From: Acidimicrobiales bacterium
GTDB taxonomy: Bacteria; Actinomycetota; Acidimicrobiia; Acidimicrobiales; JADJXE01
NCBI GenBank assembly: GCA_016716005.1
Contig: JADJXE010000001.1
Span: 695,001-759,000, forward strand
DNA length: 64,000 nucleotides
Reading direction: 5' to 3'
The notes under the pieces are model-generated. The model searched no databases. It was given only the letters and a program-made list of their open reading frames with translations, and had not been told where the DNA came from. Of the stretch, positions 41,901 through 49,589 are shown piece after piece. Each line of letters opens with the position of its first letter. Within the stretch, counting starts at the first letter, position 1. Both the position numbers and the translations under genes were made by a program.

Positions 41901-42787
41901 GCCACGAGCCGACCCACCCCCGGCGGCGGCGCTCCGACGCCGTGGCCGATCCGTCGCTCACCGTCCGTCCGGAGGCCGTCGCCGGTCGCTTCTACCCGGC
42001 CGACCCCGACGCCCTGGCCGCCCAGGTCGACGGCCTGCTCGCGGCCGCGGCCGAGGCCGCTCCCCCTGCCGCCGCCACCGGCCCCGCCTCCCTGCCGGCC
42101 GTCGCTCCCAAGGCCCTGATCGTGCCCCACGCCGCCTACCTCTACTCCGGGCCGGTGGCGGCACGGGCCTACGCGCTGCTCGCGGCAGACCGGGCGGCCG
42201 CGCGCGCCGTCGAGCGGGTCGTGCTCATCGGTCCTGCCCATCACGTGCCCGTGCGCGGGGTGGCCGTCAGCGGGGTCGACGCCCTGGCCACCCCCCTGGG
42301 CGAGGTGCCGGTCGACGCCCACGGCCGCGACGCCCTGCTGACCCACCCGGCGGTGATGATCGACGACCTCTCCCACGGGCCCGAGCACTGCCTCGAGGTG
42401 CAGCTGCCCTTCCTCCAGCGGATCCTGGGCGACTTCACGGTCCTGCCACTGCTCGCGGGTCGCGCGCCCGCCGACGTGGTGGCCGACATCCTCGGCCTCG
42501 TGTGGGACGGTCCGTCCACCCTCGTCGTCGTGAGCACCGACCTCAGCCACTTCCACGATCACGCGACGGCCCGCGCCCTCGACGCGCGGACCGCGGCCGC
42601 CATCGCCACCGGCGAGTGGGGCTCCATCGGGCCCGACGACGCCTGTGGCGCCACCCCGCTGCGAGGGCTGCTCGAGGCGGCCCGCCGCCGGGGGATGGCC
42701 GTGGAGCAGCTCGATGTGCGCACGTCCCACGACACCGCGGGTCCGCCCGACCGGGTGGTCGGCTACGGCGCCTTCGCGCTCCGGTGA
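41897..42787 (+). CDS. amrB: AmmeMemoRadiSam system protein B (Memo family)
   Basis: A 296-residue Memo-like protein, structurally related to class III non-heme iron dioxygenases. The fold landmarks are AVAGRFYPADPDALAAQVD, LIVPHAAYLYSGPVAARAYALL, LIGPAHHVPVRGVAVS and VVSTDLSHFHDHATARALD, whose His residues would bind metal. GTG 41897 overlaps the radical SAM stop, and its stop overlaps the next start (GTGA), so the three proteins are made together. The 20-residue Arg/His-rich N-terminus is an extension. Human MEMO1 binds iron or copper; the bacterial role is unknown. Confidence 0.93.
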   Translation: MSHEPTHPRRRRSDAVADPSLTVRPEAVAGRFYPADPDALAAQVDGLLAAAAEAAPPAAATGPASLPAVAPKALIVPHAAYLYSGPVAARAYALLAADRAAARAVERVVLIGPAHHVPVRGVAVSGVDALATPLGEVPVDAHGRDALLTHPAVMIDDLSHGPEHCLEVQLPFLQRILGDFTVLPLLAGRAPADVVADILGLVWDGPSTLVVVSTDLSHFHDHATARALDARTAAAIATGEWGSIGPDDACGATPLRGLLEAARRRGMAVEQLDVRTSHDTAGPPDRVVGYGAFALR

Positions 42788-43383
42788 CCAGCCACGCCGC
42801 AGCCGCCGACGTGCTCTCGACCGAGCACCTCGAGTCCCTCCTCGGCGTGGCCGAGACCGCCCTGCGCCGAGCCGTGGCCGGGGTGGCCGGCTGGGCGCCC
42901 GATCCGGCCTCGCACGCGGCGCCGCTGGCCGCGCCGGGTGCCTCCTTCGTCACCCTCGAGCGCGACGAGCGCCTGATCGGCTGCATGGGCACCCTGACCC
43001 CGCGACGGCCCCTGGTGGTCGACGTCGCCGACCATGCCCTCGCCGCGGCCTTCCGCGACCCTCGATCACCGGGCCTCGCGGCCCACCACGTCGACGAGCT
43101 CACGATCACCGTGTCGGTGCTCTCCGCCCTGGAGCCGGTGCCGGCAAGCGATCCGGCCGAGCTGGCCGCGGCCCTGCGACCCGGGATCGACGGCGTGCTG
43201 GTCGAAGCCGGCAACCGGCGAGGCACCCTGCTCCCGGCCGTGTGGCACCACGTGCCGGCAGCGGCGGCCTTCGTCGAGGCGCTGCAGCTGAAGGCCGGGT
43301 TCGGCCGGCGGTGGCCGGGCGGGGTGCGGGCCCACCGCTACACCACCCAGATCGCGGTGCGCCGCCCCGGCGACGGGCGCTGA
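42784..43383 (+). CDS. amrA: AmmeMemoRadiSam system protein A (AMMECR1 family)
   Basis: A 199-residue AMMECR1-domain protein with the family core ASFVTLERDERLIGCMGTL (the RGCIGT-like signature, here LIGCMGT), AAFRDPRSPGLAAHHVDELTITVSVLSALEPV, GIDGVLVEAGNRRGTLLPAVW and QLKAGFG. GTG 42784 overlaps the Memo stop. It is the third member of the AmmeMemoRadiSam set and ends the operon. The conserved Cys in the signature could be a catalytic or substrate residue; this is not established. The next gene is convergent, seven bases away. Confidence 0.93.
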   Translation: MTSHAAAADVLSTEHLESLLGVAETALRRAVAGVAGWAPDPASHAAPLAAPGASFVTLERDERLIGCMGTLTPRRPLVVDVADHALAAAFRDPRSPGLAAHHVDELTITVSVLSALEPVPASDPAELAAALRPGIDGVLVEAGNRRGTLLPAVWHHVPAAAAFVEALQLKAGFGRRWPGGVRAHRYTTQIAVRRPGDGR

Positions 43384-43389
43384 GCCCGG

Positions 43390-44688
43390 CTAGCCGCCCG
43401 CCGCCGGGCCGACGTCGCAGGTGGAGCCGGCCGGCGCTCCGGCGAACCGCTCGGCCAGCCACTCGGTCACCGCCGGGCCGGCCCGAGGCCCCGCCTCGGC
43501 GTGCGTGACGCCCGGCATCCAGTCGACGCCGAGCTCGACGCCGGCCTGGCAGAAGCGGCGAGCGAGCAGCCGGGTCGTCTCGGGCGGGACGACGTCGTCG
43601 GCCGTCCCCTGGGCCACGAGCACCGGGACCCCCGGCGGCCCGGGCGTGTTCTCCTCGGCGCGGGCGCGCCAGGCCTCGACCGCCATCGGGTCACCGGCGA
43701 AGAACTGATCGTCGAGGCCCGCCCGCACGGTCCCGCTGGCCGCCAGGCCGTCCTCGCAGCGCGTCACCAGCCCCGGGATGGCCTGGAGGCCCGACGAGGT
43801 CGCCACCTGCTCGGCGTCCAGCTCGGGGTAGTAGGTGGGCCAGGTGGCCGCCACCAGCGGTCCGAGGGCGTTGCCGGCGGCGGTGTCCCACTGGGTGCGG
43901 ATCAGCGGTTCGAGCTCCGCCGCCGGCGCCGCCGCCGCCGCACCCACCAGCCCCAGCTCGGGCGCGTAGCTCGGCGCCAGACCCGCCGCCCAGAGCGCCG
44001 CGTGCCCGCCCTCGGAGTGCCCCCACGTGGCGAACCTGGTGCCGGCGCCCGCCTCGGTGAGCCCCGACGCGGCACGCACCGAGTTGAGGACGTCCCGCCC
44101 TGCGCTCTCGCCGATCAGATAGGGCAGCACGCCGCCCGTGCCGAGGCCCGCGTAGTCGGTCCCGACCACCACCCAGCCACGGTCGAGCATCCCGTCGAGC
44201 CACGGCATCACCTGCTCCGGGTGCTCCGTCCGGGAGGGCGCGCACCGGTCGGCCATGCCGGCGGCGGGGTGCGCCCAGGCCACCACGGGCCGGCCGCCGG
44301 CCGGTGGCTCGCCGTCGGGAACGAACATCAGCCCGCTGACGGCCACGTCGGTGCCGTCCGGCAGCTCCGAGCGGTAGAGGATCCGCCAGCCGGTGCCGTC
44401 GGACGGCTGGTCGTCGAGCAGCTCGGCCCGGATCAGCTGCCCGGGCTCGCCCGGTGGCAGCTCGTACGGGGTGGCGTAGAAGGGATCGAGGGCCTGCTGG
44501 CGGTCGACCTCGGCGGCGCGCCGCCCGGCCACGCCGATGATGGCCACACCCGCCAGCGTGGCCACCACGAGCATGCCGACCAGGGCCACCCAGGTCGCGA
44601 CCCGCCGGGCGCCGGGCGCCTGGTCACCACCGTCGCCGGGCGCCTGGTCACCACCGTCGCCGGGCACCGGGTCGTCGCGGTCGCGCAC
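43390..44688 (-). CDS. secretory lipase/alpha-beta hydrolase, membrane-anchored
   Basis: A 432-residue hydrolase with a cytoplasmic repeat-bearing N-terminus (GDGGDQAP twice), a membrane segment (about residues 31-55) and an extracytoplasmic hydrolase resembling fungal and actinobacterial secretory lipases: VVAWAHPAAGMADRCAPS, VVVGTDYAGLGTGG, the nucleophile elbow GHSEGGHAA, VLVAQGTADDVVPP with the acid, and GVTHAEAG with the His. Two Cys pairs are likely disulfides. It would cleave esters outside the cell. GTG 44688 is preceded by TAGCAT ending six bases upstream, and no ribosome-binding site is seen. Confidence 0.88.
   Translation of the reverse strand: MRDRDDPVPGDGGDQAPGDGGDQAPGARRVATWVALVGMLVVATLAGVAIIGVAGRRAAEVDRQQALDPFYATPYELPPGEPGQLIRAELLDDQPSDGTGWRILYRSELPDGTDVAVSGLMFVPDGEPPAGGRPVVAWAHPAAGMADRCAPSRTEHPEQVMPWLDGMLDRGWVVVGTDYAGLGTGGVLPYLIGESAGRDVLNSVRAASGLTEAGAGTRFATWGHSEGGHAALWAAGLAPSYAPELGLVGAAAAAPAAELEPLIRTQWDTAAGNALGPLVAATWPTYYPELDAEQVATSSGLQAIPGLVTRCEDGLAASGTVRAGLDDQFFAGDPMAVEAWRARAEENTPGPPGVPVLVAQGTADDVVPPETTRLLARRFCQAGVELGVDWMPGVTHAEAGPRAGPAVTEWLAERFAGAPAGSTCDVGPAAGG
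44618..44665. repeat. 24-bp tandem repeat, two copies
   Basis: Two identical 24-base units encode the octapeptide repeat GDGGDQAP near the cytoplasmic N-terminus of the secretory lipase. An incomplete copy borders it. Unit length preserves the frame. Confidence 0.85.
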
Positions 44689-44694
44689 CCCGGC

Positions 44695-44700
44695 ATGCTA
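44695..44700 (-). promoter_or_regulatory. -10 box (TAGCAT) of the secretory lipase gene
   Basis: The minus strand reads TAGCAT, ending six bases before GTG 44688, with no ribosome-binding site between. This matches the leaderless pattern seen elsewhere in the window. Confidence 0.45.
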
Positions 44701-44803
44701 CGGGTCCGATCTGCTCACTGTGGCAAACGACCGCTTGCATTTGTTACCCCTCCGGCGTCCACTGGATGTGGGGTACGGAGAATGCGTGCCCCGGGAGGAA
44801 GTC

Positions 44804-45154
44804 ATGACACCGCTGATGCAGTCCATGGTGAACATGGAGGAGGAGCTGCTCGACCTGCTCGACAGGGTCGAGGAGCCCATCGTCTCAGTGGTCGGCACGG
44901 TCGCCGAGGCCGTGGCCGACTACATCCCCGAGCGGCCGGCCTGGCCGTTCCTCTCCGAGCTGCCCACCCTCACGCAGCTCGTCGACAACGGCTCGTCGTT
45001 CGCCCACAAGCTGGTCACCCACGAGACCGAGTACGCCAAGGCCCTGGTGAAGGCCATGCACCCGGTGCTGGTCAAGATCGAGGCGAAGCCTGCCCGCAAG
45101 CGGGCGCCGCGCAAGCCTGCGGCTGCGCCGGCCGGGGTGCCCAAGGCCGCCTGA
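44804..45154 (+). CDS. small helical protein with basic Lys/Ala/Pro tail
   Basis: A 116-residue protein. Residues 1-40 are an amphipathic helix rich in Glu, Leu and Val, 41-60 are Pro/Trp-containing (YIPERPAWPFLSELP), 60-92 are helical and 93-116 are a histone-like tail (KPARKRAPRKPAAAPAG). The layout recalls phasin-like granule proteins and some DNA-binding proteins, but I cannot assign a family. GGGAGGAA lies three bases before ATG 44804. An in-frame GTG upstream is less likely. Phasin function would fit the lipid-storage enzyme at 29 kb only as a guess. Confidence 0.75.
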   Translation: MTPLMQSMVNMEEELLDLLDRVEEPIVSVVGTVAEAVADYIPERPAWPFLSELPTLTQLVDNGSSFAHKLVTHETEYAKALVKAMHPVLVKIEAKPARKRAPRKPAAAPAGVPKAA

Positions 45155-45169
45155 CCGCTCGCCGTCCAC

Positions 45170-45424
45170 TCACCCGACGGGGCCCCGCGTGGCCCCGTCG
45201 GCGCGCGCGCCGGGGGGCCGGTGCGGCGACCGCTCGGGCCCGGGCCGCTCGTCGAGCAGCCGCCGCAGACCGTGCTCGAACCAGGTCAGCTCGGTCCGGA
45301 GCCGCTGCACCTCGGCCAGCAGCGACAGGGCCTGCTCACGATCGAGGGCGGGCGTGCCCGGCCCGAGCATGGCGACGGAGCGGCGGAGGAGCTCCAGCCC
45401 CTCCCAGGAGTCGGCGAGGTCCAC
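45170..45424 (-). CDS. small coiled-coil protein, unknown function
   Basis: An 84-residue protein with a helical core (DREQALSLLAEVQRLRTEL, HGLRRLLDER) and a Pro/Arg/Gly-rich tail. No family is recognised. The GTG start at 45424 is preceded by TACGAT ending seven bases upstream, the same leaderless arrangement as for the crotonase gene, which supports a real gene. It lies 57 bases downstream of the membrane-protein gene on the same strand but seems to have its own promoter. Its stop is 15 bases from the convergent small-protein gene. Confidence 0.65.
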   Translation of the reverse strand: MDLADSWEGLELLRRSVAMLGPGTPALDREQALSLLAEVQRLRTELTWFEHGLRRLLDERPGPERSPHRPPGARADGATRGPVG

Positions 45425-45431
45425 GACCCGG

Positions 45432-45437
45432 ATCGTA
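45432..45437 (-). promoter_or_regulatory. -10 box (TACGAT) of the small coiled-coil gene
   Basis: The minus strand reads TACGAT, ending seven bases before GTG 45424, and no ribosome-binding site is seen. It is identical in sequence and spacing to the box at 28989. Confidence 0.45.
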
Positions 45438-45481
45438 CACGTGTTCGACGCCGACGGCCGGGGCCTTCGAGCCGGTGACCG

Positions 45482-46408
45482 TCACCCGTCGCGGCCCGGG
45501 CGACCGGGCTCGATGGCCGGCAGGGGCGGCGGCACCCAGCCCGCCGTGGTGCCCGCGGGCTCGTCGCCCTGCTCGAAGAGCCAGTCGGCGGCCGCGTCGC
45601 GCAGCAGCCGTGCGGCCTCGTCGGGGTCCACCGGCGCGAGCGGCGGTGTCGTGACCTTCTGCACCACCCGGGCCGAGGACGCCGCGGCCCACCCGATGCC
45701 GGCCACGAGCAGCAGCGCCTTGGCGAAGCGGCTGACCGAACGCCGGACGAGCCGCTCGGCCAGGGCCAGCAGCGCCGGTGCGGCCGCCCGCCGCCGGGTG
45801 GCTCGGCCGGCGATGGTGACGCCCGCTCCGGCCAGGGCCTCGCCCAGGTCGACGGCGACCATCTCGGCGTCGGGGTCGCGGCCGGCACGCAGGTACTGGC
45901 GGGAGCGGGCCGATGCCGCGACGTACACGTCGAAGAGCTCGCTGATGACCGCGGTGGCGGCCGCCACGGCGAACGCGGCGCCGGCGCTCCCGTAGGTGAG
46001 CACCTGGTCGACGGCGGTGAGGCCGCCCGAGGCGGTGCCGGCGTAGGCGATGTGGGCCCACGGGTTGCCCCCCGGCATCGGGAAGTGGGTGCCGGCGTAG
46101 ATCACGGCCCGCTCGGCCTGGTCGATCACCGGCGTGATGCGGCGAAGGCGCCGCTCGAAGTCCCTGGGCGTGCGGGCCTCGGCGTACCCGGTGTGCTGGT
46201 ACTGCCAGGCCAGCTCGGCCACCAGCGAGTCCCAGATCGCCCGGAACTGCCGCCTGGCCTCGGGCGGGATGGCCGGCTGGCGGACGGCCCGGGGGGCGGC
46301 CACGTCGAAGCGCAGGCGGTCGGCGAGGGTCGGCGGCAGGTCGGCCAGGGTCACCGGGACCCGGCGGGGCACGGGCACGGGCACGGGCACGGGCAGCTGC
46401 GGGTCCAC
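45482..46408 (-). CDS. membrane protein with Pro-Val repeat N-terminus, unknown function
   Basis: GTG 46408 is chosen because GGAGG lies four bases upstream; the frame is open further up but becomes Arg/Ser/Pro-rich shadow sequence. The 308-residue protein begins with a run of Pro-Val pairs, then about 110 soluble residues (RRQFRAIWDSLVAELAWQYQ), two hydrophobic helices (about 130-165), a charged middle, one more hydrophobic segment (about 240-255) and an acidic Pro-rich tail. I recognise no family. It follows the helicase gene by about 100 bases on the same strand, so co-transcription is possible. Confidence 0.75.
   Translation of the reverse strand: MDPQLPVPVPVPVPRRVPVTLADLPPTLADRLRFDVAAPRAVRQPAIPPEARRQFRAIWDSLVAELAWQYQHTGYAEARTPRDFERRLRRITPVIDQAERAVIYAGTHFPMPGGNPWAHIAYAGTASGGLTAVDQVLTYGSAGAAFAVAAATAVISELFDVYVAASARSRQYLRAGRDPDAEMVAVDLGEALAGAGVTIAGRATRRRAAAPALLALAERLVRRSVSRFAKALLLVAGIGWAAASSARVVQKVTTPPLAPVDPDEAARLLRDAAADWLFEQGDEPAGTTAGWVPPPLPAIEPGRPGRDG
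46367..46390. repeat. GGGCAC hexanucleotide repeat, four copies
   Basis: Four exact GGGCAC units plus a degenerate fifth encode the Pro-Val pairs at the N-terminus of the membrane protein read on the minus strand. The same unit recurs three times at 49599 within the CDF gene, read on the plus strand as Gly-His pairs. Confidence 0.85.
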
Positions 46409-46514
46409 CTCACCTCCGGTCGGGGCCACGCACGGGCTCGGCCGCACGATACGGGCTGGCCGCGCCGCACCCGCCGCACCCGCCGCACCCGCCGGCCCGG
46501 CCGCGGCCCGCCGA

Positions 46515-49421
46515 TCACGCTCGGGCCTGGTCGAGCACCGCCAGGATCTCGTCGCCGTAGCGCTCGAGCTTGGCCGGGCCGATGCCCCGAACCTGGGCGA
46601 GCTGGGCGAGGGTCGACGGCTGCCGCTCGACGAGGGCGTCCAGCGTCGCGTTGTCGAACACCACGTAGGCGGGCACGCCATCGGCCCTCGACCGCTCCAG
46701 CCGCCAGGCCCGCAGCGCGTCCCGGGCCGCGGCCGCCGCCCCGTCGGCCGGCTCCTGCGGCCCGCCCCGGCGGGGCGGTGCCGACGGTTCGCGGCGCGGC
46801 CGGGCCGCGACCGGGCCGGTGGCCCCCGGCACCCACGGGCTCGACAGCTCGGCCACGAACGGCGACGGCGGCGTCCCCGTCACCACCACCACGTCGAGGG
46901 CGCAGCGGGTGAGGGCCACGTGGAAGACCCGGCGCTCCTCCTCCACGTCGTCGGCCAGGCGGTGCGGCACCAGGCCCTCGGTGACGTGGTGGACCACCAC
47001 GTGGGGCCACTCGCGGCCCTTCACGGCGTGGATGGTCGCCAGCTGCACGCCCCCCGGTGCGGCCGGCCGCTCGAGCTGCTCGCGGAGCCACCGCCCGAAG
47101 GTGGAGGGCTCCGGGTGGAGCCGGCCCAGTGCGATCAGGGCGTCGACGTCGTCCACGTGCGACGCGTCCAGGCCACGCCGCGAGCCGTCGAGAGCCGCGA
47201 TCGAGTCGCCCAGGCCCAGCTCGTCGCGCACCAGCGTCAGGACGTCCGCCGTCCTCGCCCCGCCGGTCACCAGGCCGGCCAGTCGCTCGACGTCGTCGGC
47301 GTAGGCGTCGATCTTGCCCCGGTCGCGCTCCCCCAGCCGCGCCGCCAGCCGGCGGATCGACGCCACCGTGCGCTGCTCGGCCAGCCACTCGACGACGCGC
47401 GGCGACAGCTTCCGGGGCGGTCGACGGGCGCTGGCGGCGATGTCGGCGCCGGCCAGGGCGGCCGGCGCGGCCGCCACCCGGAGCCAGGCCAGCGCCGCTG
47501 CCACCCCCGTCCGCTGCAGGTAGCCCGCGCCCACGGCCGCGGTGCACGGCACGCCGTGGAAGCCCAGCCCCACCTGCACGGGAGCCAGCGACGCCCGCAC
47601 GCGGGCCAGCACGGCCACCGCCACCGGCTCGGCGCCGCCGTCCACGAGCCGCTGCACCTCGTCGAGGGTCGTCGCCACCGGATCCGAGGCCACCTCCACC
47701 CGGAGGGCGGCCGGCTCGGACATCCGGCCGGGCGCGGGCCGGATCACCTTCTCCAGCCGTTGGCGGTTGTGGCCGAGGAGCGTCGCTGCCGCACCCACGA
47801 CGGCGGGGGGACACCGGTAGTTCACCTCCAGCGCGTGGGTGCCGGCGCCCGCGAACAGCGCCGGGTAGTCGATCAGCCAGCGGGGCGAGGCCCCCGAGTA
47901 CCCGTAGATCGTCTGGTCGTCGTCGCCCACGCCGAACACGGCCAGCTCGGGCGAGGACAGGAGTCGGAGCAGCAGCAGGTGGGCGGGCGTGAGGTCCTGG
48001 AACTCGTCGACGAGGAGGAGCCGGCAGGCCTGCTGGGCCGAGCGGCGGGTGGCCGGCTCGGTGAGCAGCACCTCGATCGCCCGGTAGATCTGCTCGTCGT
48101 AGTCGACCGCGCCCTGGGCGGCGAGCGCCTCCCTGAAGCGTGGGAACACCGCCACCAGGCCGTCGACGTCGCCCTGGAACGCGCCCTCGACCTCCTCGGG
48201 GGAGCGCAGGCCCAGCCGCACGCCGGTGAGGGCGTCGAGCCAGGCCGCCGCGGGGTCGGTGTTGAGGCGCTTCGGGAGCTCGACGAGCCGGTCGAGGATT
48301 GCCCGCACCTCGCGCTCGTCGACGGTGCGCACGGCCGCGCCCCGGCGCCGGAAGGGGCCGGTGCCGTTGAGCACCGCGAGCGCGAGCGAGTTGAGGGTGC
48401 GGATCTGCAGCCCGGCCAGGTCGGTGGTGCGCTGCTGCATCTCCTCCCGGGCCCGCACGTTGTAGGCGACCAGCGCCACCGCGGCCGGGGGCACGTTCCA
48501 GCGCAGGACGAGCTGGCGGGCCCGCTCGGCGAGCACCCGGGTCTTGCCCGAGCCGGCCGGGGCGATGATGCGGGCCGGGCCGCCCGGGTGCAGGGCCGCC
48601 TCCAGCTGATCGGGGGCCAGCCCGTCGGGTGCGCCGGGCCCGGGCGGCCGCAGCGAGCCCCGCTCCACGCTCACCCGGGGCAGCACGACGGCGCCGGCCT
48701 CCGCCAACCCTGGGCCCGCCACCAGGAAGGGGCCGCCGTCGCACCAGGCGGGGGTGCCGTCGGGCAGCAGCACGTCGGCCTCGCCCCCGGGCGTCGCCCC
48801 CGACGCCACGGCCAGCTCGGCCCAGCGCCAGCGGTCCCGGCCCGGTTCGCGCCCGTCGACGGCGTTCGACCACACGAGGTGGTGCAGCCGCTCCAGCGGG
48901 AAGGCGAACGACGGCGGGACCGCGAACGGCGGGCGGCGATCGACCTCGTCGGGAGGGGCCTCGAACGGCACCCGGAGCTCGACGACCAGTCGCCGCCGAC
49001 CCACCCACGCCGCCTCCACCGTCGCGAGGACCTCGGCGGGGCTCGTCAGCACCGCCTCGTCGATGACCACCCGCTCGGCTCCCGACCAGGGGCCGCCCGG
49101 GGACGCGCCGGCACCGACGACGAGCCCTCTCCCCAGGGCTTCCGGCCCGGCCCGGGCGACGACCTCGCGGGCCGTCGGTCGAGGCCCCGGCCGCGGCGGC
49201 TCGCCCCCGCCGGACGGCCACGACGGCTCGCCGTCGACGTACCCCTCGTCGGCGTCGTCCCAGCCCGCGTCGTCCCAACCCGCGTCGTCCCACTCCCCGG
49301 GCGGCTCGGGGTCCGGCTCCCCGCCGCCCCGACGAGGGCCGGGCGGGGCGCCGGCATGGCACCGGCGGACCTCGGCGACGGAGTCGTGCTCCCCACCGCA
49401 ACTCGCGCACCGGACGGCCAC
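46515..49421 (-). CDS. UvrD/PcrA-like helicase with N-terminal zinc finger and C-terminal HRDC domain
   Basis: A 968-residue protein. Residues 1-25 hold a Cys-rich finger (CASC, then CH at 21-22), followed by three WDDAG-type repeats and about 200 residues of unassigned sequence. The SF1A helicase runs from Walker A APAGSGKTR (Lys293) through LLLVDEFQDLTPAH, VGDDDQTIYGYSGA, TIHAVKGREWPHVVV and VFHVALTRC. The last 75 residues are an HRDC domain (VFDNATLDALVERQPSTLAQ, VRGIGPAKLERYG). The order resembles actinobacterial UvrD2, but the N-terminal 265 residues are extra. It should unwind DNA in repair or replication restart. The start is GTG 49421. Confidence 0.9.
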   Translation of the reverse strand: MAVRCASCGGEHDSVAEVRRCHAGAPPGPRRGGGEPDPEPPGEWDDAGWDDAGWDDADEGYVDGEPSWPSGGGEPPRPGPRPTAREVVARAGPEALGRGLVVGAGASPGGPWSGAERVVIDEAVLTSPAEVLATVEAAWVGRRRLVVELRVPFEAPPDEVDRRPPFAVPPSFAFPLERLHHLVWSNAVDGREPGRDRWRWAELAVASGATPGGEADVLLPDGTPAWCDGGPFLVAGPGLAEAGAVVLPRVSVERGSLRPPGPGAPDGLAPDQLEAALHPGGPARIIAPAGSGKTRVLAERARQLVLRWNVPPAAVALVAYNVRAREEMQQRTTDLAGLQIRTLNSLALAVLNGTGPFRRRGAAVRTVDEREVRAILDRLVELPKRLNTDPAAAWLDALTGVRLGLRSPEEVEGAFQGDVDGLVAVFPRFREALAAQGAVDYDEQIYRAIEVLLTEPATRRSAQQACRLLLVDEFQDLTPAHLLLLRLLSSPELAVFGVGDDDQTIYGYSGASPRWLIDYPALFAGAGTHALEVNYRCPPAVVGAAATLLGHNRQRLEKVIRPAPGRMSEPAALRVEVASDPVATTLDEVQRLVDGGAEPVAVAVLARVRASLAPVQVGLGFHGVPCTAAVGAGYLQRTGVAAALAWLRVAAAPAALAGADIAASARRPPRKLSPRVVEWLAEQRTVASIRRLAARLGERDRGKIDAYADDVERLAGLVTGGARTADVLTLVRDELGLGDSIAALDGSRRGLDASHVDDVDALIALGRLHPEPSTFGRWLREQLERPAAPGGVQLATIHAVKGREWPHVVVHHVTEGLVPHRLADDVEEERRVFHVALTRCALDVVVVTGTPPSPFVAELSSPWVPGATGPVAARPRREPSAPPRRGGPQEPADGAAAAARDALRAWRLERSRADGVPAYVVFDNATLDALVERQPSTLAQLAQVRGIGPAKLERYGDEILAVLDQARA
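49252..49296. repeat. 15-bp tandem repeat, three copies, in the helicase gene
   Basis: Three 15-base units with one to two mismatches encode the acidic WDDAG repeats near the helicase N-terminus. The unit keeps the reading frame. The repeats make an acidic, Trp-spaced linker after the zinc finger. Confidence 0.8.
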
Positions 49422-49589
49422 GATCGCTCGCCGTCACCCGCCGCGGGCGCGGACGGTGGGTCCGAGGCGCGCGCCGGGCATGGCGTCGAGGCTAGCCAGC
49501 CCGCCCCCATCGCCGGGCCGGGCGGTGAACGGGAGCGGCTCCCATCGCCGGAAGTTGAGGCTGCGGGGAGCGTGGGGCACCGTGTCGGG

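Noticed and set aside
46134..49589. Long plus-strand frame leading into the CDF exporter
   Set aside because: Only the part after about 49572 looks like protein; the rest is antisense to the helicase and membrane-protein genes.
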